This document shows, piece after piece, positions 20,387 through 30,195 of a stretch of DNA of 64,000 nucleotides; the stretch's first letter is position 1, and each line of letters starts with the position of its first letter. The notes under the pieces are model-generated. The model saw nothing but the letters and a program-made list of their open reading frames with translations, had not been told where the DNA came from and made no database searches. The translations under genes were made by a program, and so were the position numbers. The stretch is from Roseicella sp. DB1501. GTDB lineage: Bacteria; Pseudomonadota; Alphaproteobacteria; Acetobacterales; Acetobacteraceae. The stretch is from contig NZ_JABFHG010000004.1 in NCBI RefSeq assembly GCF_013112485.1, positions 124,001 to 188,000 on the forward strand, given 5' to 3'.

Positions 20387-23240
20387 GAGCCGGGGCGGGC
20401 GGGGCGCGGCGGGTCAGGGCGGTGTCCTCCTCGAAGAAGCGGGCCTGCCAGTCGGAGGGCCGGTTGGTCCGCCGCACCTGCACGGCGGTGACCTTGTATT
20501 CCGGGCAGTTGGTCGCCCAGTCGGAATAGTCGGTCGTGATCACATTGGCTCCGGTCTTGGCGTGGTGGAAGGTGGTGTAAACCACGCCCGGCTGCACCCG
20601 TTCCGTGATCCGCGCCCGCAAGGCGATGTCGCCGGAGCGGCTCTCCACCGCGACCAGGTCGCCGTCGCGCACCCCGCGCGCCTCGGCATCGAAGGGGTGG
20701 ATCTCCAGCACGTCCTCGGCATGCCAGCGGCTGTTCTCGGTGCGGCGGGTCTGCGCCCCGACATTGTACTGCGAGAGGATGCGGCCGGTGGTGAGGATGA
20801 GCGGGAAGCGAGGCCCGGTGCGCTCCTCGGTCGGGACGAACTCCGTGATCATGAACTTGCCCTTGCCGCGGACGAAGCGGTCCACATGCATCATCGGCGT
20901 GCCTTCGGGCGCCTCCGCATTGCAGGGCCACTGCACCGAGCCGAGGGCATCGAGCCTGGCGTAGCTGACCCCCGCGAAGCTCGGCGTCAGGGCGGCGATC
21001 TCGTCCATGATCTCGGAGGGATGGCTGTAGGACATCGGGTAGCCGAGGGCGTTGGAGAGCGCCATCGTCACCTCCCAGTCCGCCAGGCCGCCGAGCGGCT
21101 GCATCACCTTGCGCACGCGGTTGATGCGCCGCTCGGCATTGGTGAAGGTGCCGTCCTTCTCGAGGAAGGAGGAGCCGGGCAGCAGGACATGCGCGTATTT
21201 CGCCGTCTCGTTCAGGAAGATATCCTGCACGACGAGGCATTCGAGGGCGCGCAGCCCGGCGGTGACGTGCTGGGTGTCGGGGTCGGACTGGGCGATGTCC
21301 TCGCCCTGGACGTAGAGGCCCTTGAAGCGGCCCTCCACCGCCTCGTCCAGCATGTTCGGGATGCGCAGCCCCGGCTCGGCCTCGAGCGGCACGCCCCAGA
21401 GCGATTCGAAGGCCTCCCGCGTCGCGTCGTCCGCCACGTGCCGGTAGCCCGGCAGCTCGTGCGGGAAGGAGCCCATGTCGCAGGAGCCCTGGACGTTGTT
21501 CTGCCCGCGCAGGGGATTCACGCCCGTTCCCTCGCGGCCGACATTGCCGGTCGCCATGGCGAGGTTGGCCATCGCCATCACCATGGTCGAGCCCTGCGAA
21601 TGCTCGGTGACGCCGAGGCCGTAATAGATGGCCGCCCGCCCGCCCGTCGCATAGAGCCGCGCCGCCGCGCGCAGCTCGGCCGCCGGTACGCCGGTGACCG
21701 GCTCGACCGCCTCGGGGGCATGGCGCGGATCGGCGATGAAGCGGGCCCAGACCTCGAAATCGCCGAGCTCGCAGCGCTCCCGCACATAGGCCTCGTTCAC
21801 CAGCCCTTCGGTGACGATGACATGCGCCATGGCGTTGACCACGGCGACGTTGCTGCCGGGGCGGAGCTGCAGGTGGTGCGCGGCGCGGATATGCGGCGAG
21901 CGCACCAGGTCGATCCGACGCGGGTCGATGACGACGAGCTTCGCCCCCGCCCGCAGCCGACGCTTCAGCCGCGAGCCGAAGACCGGATGGCCGTCGGTCG
22001 GGTTGGCGCCGATGACGAGCACCACATCGGCCTTGTCCACCGAGCGGAAATCCTGCGTCCCGGCGGAGGTGCCGAGCGTTGCCTTCAGCCCGTAGCCGGT
22101 CGGCGAGTGGCAGACCCGGGCGCAGGTATCGACGTTGTTGTTGCCGAAGCCGGCACGGACCAGCTTCTGCACCAGGTAGGTCTCCTCATTGGTGCAGCGC
22201 GAGGAGGTGATGCCGCCGACCGCGTCCCGGCCGTAGCGCGCCTGGATGCGGCGGAATTCCCCGGCGGCATGGGCGATCGCCTCCTCCCAGGAGACCTCGC
22301 GCCAGGGATCGGTGATCCGCGCGCGGATCATCGGGCGGGTGATGCGGTCCTTGTGATGCGCGTAGCCCCAGGCGAAGCGGCCCTTGACGCAGGAATGCCC
22401 CTCATTCGCGCGGCCAGCCTTCCAGGGCACCATGCGGATGACGGTGTCGCCCTGCATCTCCGCCTTGAAGGAGCAGCCGACGCCGCAATAGGCGCAGGTG
22501 GTGACCACCGAATGCTCCGGCTGCCCCTGCTCGATCACCGTGTTCTCGATCAGCGTCGCGGTCGGGCAGGCCTGCACGCAGGCGCCGCAGGAGACGCAGT
22601 CGGAGGCGAAGAAATCCGTGCCGCCGGCGGAGACCCGGCTGTCGAAGCCGCGGCCCTCGATGGTCAGGGCGAAGGTGCCCTGCACCTCCTCGCAGGCCCG
22701 GACGCAGCGGTTGCAGACGATGCATTTCGACGGGTCGTAGGTGAAATAGGGGTTCGTCGTGTCCTTCGGCAGGGCGAGCGGCGAGTCCGGCCGGACATGG
22801 TTGGCGCCCTCCATGCCGTAGCGGACCTCGCGCAGCCCGATCTGGCCGGCGGTGTCCTGCAGCTCGCAATCGCCATTGGCGGCGCAGGTGAGGCAGTCGA
22901 GCGGGTGGTCGGAGATGTAGAGCTCCATCACCCCGCGCCGCAGCCGGCCGAGCCGCTCGCCCTGGGTGCGCACCACCATGCCGGCCTCGGCCGGGGTGGT
23001 ACAGGAGGCGGGGGTGCCGCGCCGCCCCTCGATCTCGACGAGGCACATGCGGCAGGAGCCGAAGGGCTCCAGCGAATCCGTGGCGCAGAGCTTCGGGATC
23101 TTCGTGCCCAGCAGCATCGCCGCCGCCATCACCGAGGTGCCGGCGGGCACGGTGACGGCTTGGCCGTCGATGGTGAGGGTGACGCTCTCCGCCGCGCTGC
23201 GCAGCGGGGTGCCGTAATCGGTCTCGCGGATCAGGCCCAT
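20373..23240 (-). CDS. fdsA: NAD-dependent formate dehydrogenase catalytic subunit FdsA (Cys form)
   Basis: FdsA is the Mo-bis-MGD subunit of a soluble formate:NAD oxidoreductase. The 955-residue chain has, in order, a [2Fe-2S] domain (CATDSLEPFGSC and CRMC region), a NuoG-type His-Cys3 site (DHPLDCLTC), ferredoxin clusters CIVCNRCVRAC and CVSCGACVQAC, a [4Fe-4S] site CAYCGVGC and the catalytic domain. The Mo ligand is Cys377 in RVCHSPTGYG, so no Sec is used, in contrast to fdoG. I chose ATG 23240 (MGLIRETDYG) rather than 23279, because it leaves a 10-base gap after fdsB and drops an Arg-rich leader. Confidence 0.96.
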   Translation of the reverse strand: MGLIRETDYGTPLRSAAESVTLTIDGQAVTVPAGTSVMAAAMLLGTKIPKLCATDSLEPFGSCRMCLVEIEGRRGTPASCTTPAEAGMVVRTQGERLGRLRRGVMELYISDHPLDCLTCAANGDCELQDTAGQIGLREVRYGMEGANHVRPDSPLALPKDTTNPYFTYDPSKCIVCNRCVRACEEVQGTFALTIEGRGFDSRVSAGGTDFFASDCVSCGACVQACPTATLIENTVIEQGQPEHSVVTTCAYCGVGCSFKAEMQGDTVIRMVPWKAGRANEGHSCVKGRFAWGYAHHKDRITRPMIRARITDPWREVSWEEAIAHAAGEFRRIQARYGRDAVGGITSSRCTNEETYLVQKLVRAGFGNNNVDTCARVCHSPTGYGLKATLGTSAGTQDFRSVDKADVVLVIGANPTDGHPVFGSRLKRRLRAGAKLVVIDPRRIDLVRSPHIRAAHHLQLRPGSNVAVVNAMAHVIVTEGLVNEAYVRERCELGDFEVWARFIADPRHAPEAVEPVTGVPAAELRAAARLYATGGRAAIYYGLGVTEHSQGSTMVMAMANLAMATGNVGREGTGVNPLRGQNNVQGSCDMGSFPHELPGYRHVADDATREAFESLWGVPLEAEPGLRIPNMLDEAVEGRFKGLYVQGEDIAQSDPDTQHVTAGLRALECLVVQDIFLNETAKYAHVLLPGSSFLEKDGTFTNAERRINRVRKVMQPLGGLADWEVTMALSNALGYPMSYSHPSEIMDEIAALTPSFAGVSYARLDALGSVQWPCNAEAPEGTPMMHVDRFVRGKGKFMITEFVPTEERTGPRFPLILTTGRILSQYNVGAQTRRTENSRWHAEDVLEIHPFDAEARGVRDGDLVAVESRSGDIALRARITERVQPGVVYTTFHHAKTGANVITTDYSDWATNCPEYKVTAVQVRRTNRPSDWQARFFEEDTALTRRAPPAPAHAAE

Positions 23241-23250
23241 CGCCGTCGCC

Positions 23251-24804
23251 TCACTCAGCCGCCAGCGGCGCGGCGCCACGGCCGAAATCCTCGGGGAAAT
23301 GGGTGAGCGCGCTCATCACCGGCAGCGGCGTCAGCCCGCCCATGGCGCAGAGCGAGCCGTCGCGCATGACCTCGCAGAGATCCTCGACCAAGGCGAGGTT
23401 GCGCGCCGGCTGCCGGCCGGCGATCACCCGGTCGATCACCTCGACGCCGCGCACCGCGCCGATGCGGCAGGGCGTGCATTTGCCGCAGGATTCCGCGGCG
23501 CAGAACTCGAAGGCGAAGCGCGCCTGCCGGGCCATGTCCACCGTGTCGTCGAAGACCACGATGCCGCCATGGCCGAGCATGCCGCCGGCCCCGGCCAGCG
23601 CCTCGTAGTCCAGCGGCAGGTCGAGCATGCGCTCGGGGAAATAGGCGCCGAGCGGCCCGCCCACCTGCACCGCGCGCACCGGCCGGCCGCTCCGCGTGCC
23701 GCCGCCGAACTCCTCCACCAGCTCGCGCAGGGTCGGGCCGAAGCCGAGCTCCACCAGCCCGCCCCGGCGGATGTTGCCGGCGAGCTGGAAGGGCATGGTG
23801 CCGCGCGAGCGGGCCATGCCGCATTCGGCATAGGCGGCGGCGCCATGCGCCAGGATCCAGGGCACGGCGGCGAAGGAGAGCACGTTGTTGATCAGCGTCG
23901 GCCGGCCGAACAGCCCGCGCAGCGCCGGGATCGGCGGCTTGGCGCGGACGATACCGCGCTTTCCCTCCAGGCTCTCGAGCAGCGAGGTCTCCTCGCCGCA
24001 GATATAGGCGCCGGCGCCGAGCCGCGCCTCCAGCCGGAATTCCCGGCCGCTGCCGAGCACCGAAGCGCCGAGCAGGCCGGCCGCCTCGGCGGCGGCGATG
24101 GCGGCGTTCAGGCTGCGCCAAGCCAGCGGATATTCCGAGCGGATATAGATGTAGCCCTGGGTCGCGCCGGTCGCGAGGCCGGCGATCGCCATCCCCTCGA
24201 TCAGGGTGAAGGGGTCGCCCTCCATCAGCATGCGGTCGGCGAAGGTGCCGCTATCGCCCTCATCGGCGTTGCAGACCACGTATTTCCGCGCGGCCTCGGC
24301 GGTGCGGACGCTGCGCCACTTGATGCCGGTCGGGAAGCCGGCGCCGCCGCGGCCGCGCAGGCCGGAGGCGGCGACGGCCTCCACCACCGCCTCGCCGCCC
24401 AAAGCGAGCGCTGCTTCCAGCCCGCGCAGCCCGCCCGTGGCGCGGTACTCGGCAAGGGAGAGCGGATCAATCACGCCGCAGCGCGCGAAGGTCAGGCGCT
24501 GCTGCCGCGCCAGGAAGGGCATGTCCTCCGGCCGGCTGAGGCGGAGCGGATGCGGCGCCCCCTGCAGCAGCCCGGCATCGAGCAGGCCCTCGACATCCTC
24601 CGGCCCGACCGGGCCGTAGGCGATGCGCCCCTCGGGCGTCTCCACCTCCAGCAGCGGCTCCAGCCAGAGCAGGCCGCGCGAGCCGGTGCGGGTGAGGGTG
24701 ACCGGCTGGCCGCGGCGTTGCGCGGACTCCAACAGCGCGCGCGCCACGGCGCCGGCGCCGAGCGACTCGGCCACGCTGTCGCGGGGCAGGAAGAGCCGGG
24801 TCAT
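23251..24804 (-). CDS. fdsB: NAD-dependent formate dehydrogenase beta subunit (NuoF-like)
   Basis: The protein has 517 residues. A thioredoxin-like N-terminal domain is followed by a NuoF-type domain with GRGGAGFPTGIKWR (NAD and FMN binding, near residue 160), GAGAYICGEETSLLESLEGK (near 260) and a [4Fe-4S] site ESCGKCTPCR near residue 436. It takes electrons from FdsA and reduces NAD at FMN. ATG at 24804 overlaps the fdsG stop by four bases. Confidence 0.95.
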   Translation of the reverse strand: MTRLFLPRDSVAESLGAGAVARALLESAQRRGQPVTLTRTGSRGLLWLEPLLEVETPEGRIAYGPVGPEDVEGLLDAGLLQGAPHPLRLSRPEDMPFLARQQRLTFARCGVIDPLSLAEYRATGGLRGLEAALALGGEAVVEAVAASGLRGRGGAGFPTGIKWRSVRTAEAARKYVVCNADEGDSGTFADRMLMEGDPFTLIEGMAIAGLATGATQGYIYIRSEYPLAWRSLNAAIAAAEAAGLLGASVLGSGREFRLEARLGAGAYICGEETSLLESLEGKRGIVRAKPPIPALRGLFGRPTLINNVLSFAAVPWILAHGAAAYAECGMARSRGTMPFQLAGNIRRGGLVELGFGPTLRELVEEFGGGTRSGRPVRAVQVGGPLGAYFPERMLDLPLDYEALAGAGGMLGHGGIVVFDDTVDMARQARFAFEFCAAESCGKCTPCRIGAVRGVEVIDRVIAGRQPARNLALVEDLCEVMRDGSLCAMGGLTPLPVMSALTHFPEDFGRGAAPLAAE

Positions 24805-25268
24805 GCCCGCTCCAGCCGCGTCGCGAGGCGCGCCGCATCGAGCCGCGCCACCGGCTCGCCATCGACCAGCGCCGCCGGGCCGTTGGCGCAGAGGCCAAGG
24901 CAGAAGACCGGCTCCAGCGTCACCCGCCCATCCGCGGTGGTGCCGTGCCAGTCCACGCCATAGGCGGCGCGCAGCTCGGCATGCAGTGCATCGGCACCCA
25001 CCGCCTGGCAGGCCTCGGCGCGGCAGAGCTTCACCACATGGCGGCCCGCCGGCTCCCGCCGGAAATCGTGATAGAAGGTAAGGCAGCCATGCACCTCGGC
25101 ACGCGAAAGGTTCAGCGCCTCGGCGACCAGCGGCACGGCCTCCTGCGGCACATGGCCGAAGGCATCCTGCAAGCCATGCAGGATGGGCAATGTCGCGCCC
25201 TCGCGCCCGGCATGCCCGGCGATGATCGCCATGGCACGCGCGGCATCCCAGTTCATGTGATCCGGCAC
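24801..25268 (-). CDS. fdsG: NAD-dependent formate dehydrogenase gamma subunit (NuoE-like)
   Basis: FdsG is the small [2Fe-2S] subunit of the complex, related to NuoE. The four ligands are in CRAEAC and CLGLC. I chose the GTG at 25268 (155 residues), which has GGAAGGAAGAC just upstream; an internal ATG at 25256 is the next option, and the upstream ORF start at 25325 adds a basic leader without support. It is the first gene of fdsGBA-fdhD-fdsD-moeA-selD. Confidence 0.92.
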   Translation of the reverse strand: MPDHMNWDAARAMAIIAGHAGREGATLPILHGLQDAFGHVPQEAVPLVAEALNLSRAEVHGCLTFYHDFRREPAGRHVVKLCRAEACQAVGADALHAELRAAYGVDWHGTTADGRVTLEPVFCLGLCANGPAALVDGEPVARLDAARLATRLERA

Positions 25269-25380
25269 GTCTTCCTTCCCGGACTCCCTTCGCCGGATCA
25301 GGGACCGGGTCGCGCGGCGGGTCAATCAAGCAGATCGGTCGCCCGACAGGCAGAACCGGTCGAAAGACGCGATGGAGTGC

Positions 25381-25485
25381 CTACAGCGGATTGCGTTCAA
25401 TACTGAAGGCCGCTCCGCTGTAGTGCCTTGTTTCCACGGCAGATTCATGCGTCCGGGCGTTCATGCCCTCCCGCGATCTGCTCTA
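25381..25485 (-). repeat. dispersed intergenic repeat, second family (HP-2, copy b)
   Basis: A ~104-base element lies between the LysR gene and fdsG, read on the minus strand. It begins with GAGCAGATCGCG, contains TGAACGCCCGGA, and ends with CTACAGCGGA...TCCGCTGTAG, a 10-base inverted repeat. Its first bases coincide with the LysR stop codon TAG (25485-25483). About three quarters of positions match the copy at 57450-57553 by hand alignment. It sits where the fds promoter is expected. Confidence 0.75.
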
Positions 25486-26394
25486 GACCGGCACCTCCTC
25501 GCCGCCGGAGAAGCCCAGCGCCGCCTCCCGCGCCTCGGCGACGAAGGCGCTGACCAGGGGCAGGGCCGGGTCCCGTTGCAATGCAACAAGACCGATCGCA
25601 TGCGAGACCTCGGGCGCCGTGATCGGGATGGCCCGCAAATGCCCGGTCAGGCCGAGCAACTCGGCGAGGACGGTCGGCAGGATGCTGGCCCAGCGGCCGG
25701 TTCGCACATGCGTCATCAGCACGATCATGGAATTCGATTCCAGCGCCGTCGCCGGCGCTGTGCCGGCGGCGCGCAGATGCGCGTCGATGATGCGGCGGTT
25801 CTGCATGTCCGGCGTCAGCAGGCAGAGCGGCACCTCCGCCGCCTCGGCCCAGGTCACGGCATCCCGCCGGCCGAGCGGCGCCTCGGCGGCGGTGATCAGC
25901 CGGTAGCTCTCGCGGTAGAGCGGCAGGGCAGTGACGCGGCCGAGCGGCTCGTTGTCGAGATAGGTCAGGCCGATATCCGCCTCGAGATTGGCCAGCAGGC
26001 TGAGGATCTCGGCCGAGGTGGTGGAGCGGATGGTGAAGCGGACGCCGGGATGCCGGGCGTGGAAGGGCGTGGTCAGCGAGGCGATAACGGGCAGCGCGGT
26101 CGGGATCGCGGCGATGCGCAGATGCCCGGCGAGGCCGCGGCTGAGCCGCCGCACCTCCTGCCGCATGGCGCGGGAATCGCCGACGATGCGCCGCGCCCAT
26201 TCCAGCGCCTTCTCGCCCTCGGCGGTGAAGCCCTGGAAGCGGGAGCCGCGCTGCACCAGCAGCACGCCGAGCCGGTCCTCGAGCTGCTTGATGCCCGCCG
26301 AGAAGCTCTGCTGCGTCACCCCGACGACCTCCGCCGCCCGGCCGAAATGCCGTTCGGAGGCGAGGGCGAGCAGCATTTCCAGCTTGTCGATCAC
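25483..26394 (-). CDS. LysR-family regulator upstream of fds
   Basis: The protein has 303 residues, with an N-terminal winged helix-turn-helix (residues 1-60, ALASERHFGRAAEVVGVTQQ) and a C-terminal effector-binding domain (about 90-295). LysR regulators of this branch often lie next to fds operons and are called FdsR in Cupriavidus. Here it is on the same strand and upstream of fdsG, whereas a divergent arrangement is common. It may respond to formate; the inducer is not visible in the sequence. Its stop codon abuts the HP-2 repeat. Confidence 0.85.
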   Translation of the reverse strand: MIDKLEMLLALASERHFGRAAEVVGVTQQSFSAGIKQLEDRLGVLLVQRGSRFQGFTAEGEKALEWARRIVGDSRAMRQEVRRLSRGLAGHLRIAAIPTALPVIASLTTPFHARHPGVRFTIRSTTSAEILSLLANLEADIGLTYLDNEPLGRVTALPLYRESYRLITAAEAPLGRRDAVTWAEAAEVPLCLLTPDMQNRRIIDAHLRAAGTAPATALESNSMIVLMTHVRTGRWASILPTVLAELLGLTGHLRAIPITAPEVSHAIGLVALQRDPALPLVSAFVAEAREAALGFSGGEEVPV

Positions 26395-26470
26395 GCCGGC
26401 GCGGCGCCTTCCCCGTGCTGCCTTGGCGAGTCTATACCAGCGGCTGCCGATGTTAACACGTCGTCAGCCC

Positions 26471-26576
26471 CCTCGGACGCCGGGCGCGAACCTCCGGTTC
26501 GCTTGGCTTCGCGACATAAGTCGCGGGCCCCGTTCAGGGCCTCGGACCAGTCAAGCGCCCGGTCCGTTGGCGTGAG
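26471..26576 (+). repeat. mosaic hairpin repeat (HP-1, copy a)
   Basis: In the divergent gap between the LysR gene and the dihydroxyacetone kinase gene are four hairpins in a row: GCGAACC-TCC-GGTTCGC, then linker TTGGCT, GCGAC-ATAA-GTCGC, GGCCCCGTTCAGGGCC, and a longer GGACC...GGTCC stem. It starts with GACGCCGGGCG and ends with CCGTTGGCGTGAG. The same order recurs at 49701-49804 and, split by an insert, at 35785-35991. The rest of this 293-base gap shows no gene. Confidence 0.85.
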
Positions 26577-26687
26577 CCTCGCGGCGGCGCCAGCAGCCGC
26601 CCCCGCTTGCGACCTCCCGGCTTGTGTCCCACTGGTCGCTGGCCAAGCATGCGGCGGTCGCGCGAGCGGGAGGAAGGTGCGGAGGCC

Positions 26688-28385
26688 ATGAAGAAGCTGC
26701 TGAACGATCCGCGCGGCGTGGTGCGCGAGATGCTGGAAGGCCAGGTCGATCTCTGCCCCGGCCAGGCGCTGCTGGAGGCGGCCGATGTGGTGGTGCGCGC
26801 CGGCCTGCCGCCGCCCGCCGGCCGGCCGGAGGTCGCCGTGCTCTCCGGCGGCGGCAGCGGGCATGAGCCGGCGCATGCGGGCTATGTCGGCACCGGCATG
26901 CTGCACGCCGCCGTCGCCGGCGACGTCTTCACCTCGCCGAGCGTCGATGCCGTGCTGGCCGGGCTGCGGGCCGCCGCCGGGCCGCGCGGCGCGCTTCTCG
27001 TCGTCAAGAACTACACCGGCGACCGGCTGAATTTCGGCCTCGCCGCTGAGCTGGCGCGGGCCGAGGGCATCCCGGCCGAGGTGGTCGTCGTCGCCGATGA
27101 CGTGGCGCTGCGCGACACGGTCGAGCCGGAGCGGCGCCGTGGCATCGCCGGCACGGTGCTGGTGCACAAGGTGGCCGGCGCGGCCGCCGCGGCGGGTCTG
27201 CCGCTCGCCGAGGTGGCGGCGGAGGCGCGGGCGGCGGCGGCGGCGATGGGCAGCATGGGCGTCGCGCTCGGCGCCTGCACCGTGCCGGCGGCGGGCCGCC
27301 CGGGCTTCACCCTGGGAGCTGAGGAGATCGAGCTCGGCCTCGGCATCCATGGCGAGCAGGGCGTCCGCCGCGGCCCGATGCGACCGGCCGATGCGCTGGT
27401 TGAGGAGATCCTGGAGACGATCCTCGCCGATCGCGGCTTCGGCGCCGGCAGCCGCGTCGCGCTGCTGGTGAACGGGCTGGGCGGCACGCCGCCGATGGAG
27501 CTGGCCGTGGTCGCGCGCCGGGCGCTCGCCGTGCTGCGCGGCCGCGGCCTCATGGTGGAGCGCGCCTGGGCCGGCAACCTGCTGACGGCGCTGGAGATGC
27601 CCGGCATCTCCCTTACCGTGATGCAGGTGGATGCGGCGCGGCTGGCGCGGCTGGATGCGCCGACCGCGGCGCCGGCCTGGCCCGGCAGCGGCCGCATCCC
27701 GGCGGAGCGGCAGGTCGTGCGCGCGGCGACGGCGGAGGCGGCGCCGCCGGCGTCGGGCCGGCCGGGGCTGGACGGCGCGGTAGTGCGGCGGGCGGCGCTG
27801 GCCGCGGCGGCGGCGCTGGAGCGGGCCGAGCCGCGGCTGACCGAGCTCGACAGTGCCGCCGGCGACGGCGATCTCGGCCTCAGCATGACGCGCGGCGCCG
27901 CGGCGATCCGCGCCCTGCCGGACGGTGCCTGGCGGGATGCCCGCGGCGCCCTCACCGCCATGGGCGAGGCGCTGCGCCGGGCGATCGCCGGCAGCTCCGG
28001 CCCCTTCTATGCGACGGCGCTGCTGCGCGCCGCGCGCAGCCTGCCGGAAGGCGCGCCGCAGCCGGCCGACTGGGCGCGGGCGCTGGAGGCGGCGGTGGCG
28101 GCGATCGCCGAGCTTGGCGGGGCGAAGCCCGGCGACCGCACCATGCTCGATGCGCTGCAGCCGGCGGCGGCGGCCTTCGCCAAGGGGCTCGCGGCCGGGC
28201 AGGCGCCGCAGCCGGCCTGGGCCGCGGCGGTGCAGGCGGCGCAGGACGGGGCGGCGGCGACCGCGCAGATGCGGCCGCGCCTCGGCCGGGCCAGCTATCT
28301 CGGCGACAGGGCGATCGGCACGCCGGATGCGGGCGCGGCCGCGATCGTCACCTGGCTGGAGGGGATCGCGCCAGGCACGGGCTGA
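26688..28385 (+). CDS. ATP-dependent dihydroxyacetone kinase (DhaK-DhaL fusion)
   Basis: The protein has 565 residues. An N-terminal DhaK domain (about 1-325) shows LSGGGSGHEPAHAGYVGTGM near residue 48 and GLGIHGEQGVRR near 219, whose His would bind dihydroxyacetone as a hemiaminal. The C-terminal DhaL domain (about 365-560) has SAAGDGDLGLSMTRG and binds ATP. It phosphorylates dihydroxyacetone or a related short ketose or triose. Start ATG 26688 follows GGAGG. No PTS genes are nearby, in agreement with the single-chain ATP-dependent type. Confidence 0.92.
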   Translation: MKKLLNDPRGVVREMLEGQVDLCPGQALLEAADVVVRAGLPPPAGRPEVAVLSGGGSGHEPAHAGYVGTGMLHAAVAGDVFTSPSVDAVLAGLRAAAGPRGALLVVKNYTGDRLNFGLAAELARAEGIPAEVVVVADDVALRDTVEPERRRGIAGTVLVHKVAGAAAAAGLPLAEVAAEARAAAAAMGSMGVALGACTVPAAGRPGFTLGAEEIELGLGIHGEQGVRRGPMRPADALVEEILETILADRGFGAGSRVALLVNGLGGTPPMELAVVARRALAVLRGRGLMVERAWAGNLLTALEMPGISLTVMQVDAARLARLDAPTAAPAWPGSGRIPAERQVVRAATAEAAPPASGRPGLDGAVVRRAALAAAAALERAEPRLTELDSAAGDGDLGLSMTRGAAAIRALPDGAWRDARGALTAMGEALRRAIAGSSGPFYATALLRAARSLPEGAPQPADWARALEAAVAAIAELGGAKPGDRTMLDALQPAAAAFAKGLAAGQAPQPAWAAAVQAAQDGAAATAQMRPRLGRASYLGDRAIGTPDAGAAAIVTWLEGIAPGTG

Positions 28386-28517
28386 GGCCGGGCGGCGGCG
28401 TCAATCGATTCGCTCGCCGCGCACCTATTGCGGCGCAACATGACAGGTGAAAGGCTCCCGCCATAAGGAGACGCCGGCAGCATCCACACGGCCCCACCCA
28501 GCCGCCGGGGGCTGTCC

Positions 28518-30119
28518 ATGCATCGACGCCATTTCGCCACGGGCCTCGCCGCCCTGCCATTCGCGGGAGCCTTACCGCGCGCCGCCACCGCCGCCGAGAA
28601 GGTGCTGCGCGTGGCGATGACCGCCGCCGACATCCCCTCGACCACCGGCCAGCCGAACCAGGGGGCGGAGGGCATCCGCTTCATGGGCATCACCGCCTAT
28701 GACGCGCTGACCGCCTGGGACCTGTCGCGCGGCGACATCAAGGCGCGGCTGCGGCCGGGCCTCGCCGAGCGCTGGGAGACCGATCCGGCCGACCGCAACC
28801 GCTGGACCTTCCACCTGCGCCAGGGCGTCACCTTCCATGACGGCTCGGAATTCGATGCCGCGGCGGTGGTCTGGAACCTCGACAAGGTGATGAACAAGGC
28901 GGCGCCGCAATTCGATTCCGCCCAGGCGGCGCAGGCCGCCACCTTCGTGGCGCCCATCGCCGGCTACCGCGCCGTGGATGGCTCGACGGTCGAGATCGTG
29001 ACCCGGGAGCCGAATGCGAACCTGCCCTACAAGCTGGTCTCGGTCTTCATGTCCTCGCCGGCGCGCTGGCGCGAGCTGGGCGGGAGCTGGGAGCGCTTCG
29101 CGCTGAACCCCTCCGGCACCGGCCCGTGGAAGGTGGAGAAGGTGGCGCCGCGGGAGCGGATCGAGTTTTCCCGCAACACGCAATACTGGGAGCGCGCCCG
29201 CATCCCGCGCTGCGACCGGATGGTGATCCAGCCGATGCCGGATGCGCTCACCCGCGCCGCGGCGCTGCTGGCGGGCCAGGTGGACTGGGTGGAGGCGCCC
29301 TCGCCGGACCTGATCCCGCGGCTGCGCCAGGCCGGGATGCAGATCGTCACCAACCCCTATCCGCATGTCTGGCCCTATCTGCTGAGCTGCCTGCCGGACA
29401 GTCCGTTCAAGGACGTGCGCGTCCGCCAGGCGGTCAATCTCGGCATCGACCGCGAGGGGCTGGTCTCTCTCCTCGGCGGCACCGCCATGGCGGCGAGCGG
29501 CGTCGTGCCGAAGACCGATCCCTGGTTCGGCGTGCCGGGCTTCCAGGCGCGGCACGACCCGCGCGAGGCGAAGCGGCTGCTGCAGGCCGCCGGCTACGGG
29601 CCGCGCAACCCCTGCAACGCCACGGTGCTGATCTCGACCAGCGGCTCCGGCCAGATGCAGCCCCTGCCGATGAACGAGGCGATCAAGCAGGGGCTGGAGG
29701 AGGTCGGCATCAACCTCCGCTTCGAGGTGCTGGAATGGGAGGCGCTGCGCGGCCGCCGCCGTTCCGGCGCCGCGGCGCCGGAGAATCGCGGCATGCACGG
29801 GCTGAACAACTCGCTCGGCTCGGCCGAGCCCTCTTCGATCATCGATGCGATCTGGTCGAAGCGGGCGCCGCCGGTCGGGCTGAACTGGGGCTGGTTCAAG
29901 GATGCCCGCCTGGACGACCTCGCGGCGCGCTGCGAGGTGGAGTTCGATCCGGAGAAGCAGGACATGCTGCTGGGCGAACTGCATGCCGGCTTCGTCGACC
30001 AGGCGCTCTGGGCCTTCATCGTGCATGACCTCAACCCGCGCGCCCTCGGACCGCGGCTCCGGGGCTTCGTGCAGGCGCAGAGCTGGTCGCAGGACCTCAC
30101 CACCGTGGACATCGGCTGA
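28518..30119 (+). CDS. peptide/nickel-type ABC transporter substrate-binding protein (SBP family 5)
   Basis: The protein has 533 residues and starts with a signal peptide (MHRRHFATGLAALPFAGALP, Tat-like RRHF). The mature part is SBP_bac_5, with PGLAERWETD near residue 76, a WTFHLRQGVTFHDGSEF motif near residue 94, and FKDVRVRQAVNLGIDRE near residue 298. These periplasmic proteins bind di- or oligopeptides, glutathione or metal chelates. No permease or ATPase genes adjoin it; instead an AtzG-like gene and an amidase follow 76 bases later, suggesting capture of an amide that is then hydrolysed. Confidence 0.9.
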   Translation: MHRRHFATGLAALPFAGALPRAATAAEKVLRVAMTAADIPSTTGQPNQGAEGIRFMGITAYDALTAWDLSRGDIKARLRPGLAERWETDPADRNRWTFHLRQGVTFHDGSEFDAAAVVWNLDKVMNKAAPQFDSAQAAQAATFVAPIAGYRAVDGSTVEIVTREPNANLPYKLVSVFMSSPARWRELGGSWERFALNPSGTGPWKVEKVAPRERIEFSRNTQYWERARIPRCDRMVIQPMPDALTRAAALLAGQVDWVEAPSPDLIPRLRQAGMQIVTNPYPHVWPYLLSCLPDSPFKDVRVRQAVNLGIDREGLVSLLGGTAMAASGVVPKTDPWFGVPGFQARHDPREAKRLLQAAGYGPRNPCNATVLISTSGSGQMQPLPMNEAIKQGLEEVGINLRFEVLEWEALRGRRRSGAAAPENRGMHGLNNSLGSAEPSSIIDAIWSKRAPPVGLNWGWFKDARLDDLAARCEVEFDPEKQDMLLGELHAGFVDQALWAFIVHDLNPRALGPRLRGFVQAQSWSQDLTTVDIG

Positions 30120-30195
30120 TGCCGCCGCACGCGCTCACCGCCGCCGAGGCGGCGATCCGCACCTGACCGTTGCCACTCTCCCGAGGAGGAAATCC

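Noticed and set aside
20253-23306. A 1017-residue ORF on the plus strand opposite fdsA, and similar very long ORFs opposite selD, moeA, dctM and aroKB.
   Set aside because: At about 70% GC, antisense frames stay open by chance. Their products are low-complexity Arg, Ala, Gly, Asp and His strings without motifs, while the opposite strand encodes clear enzymes.
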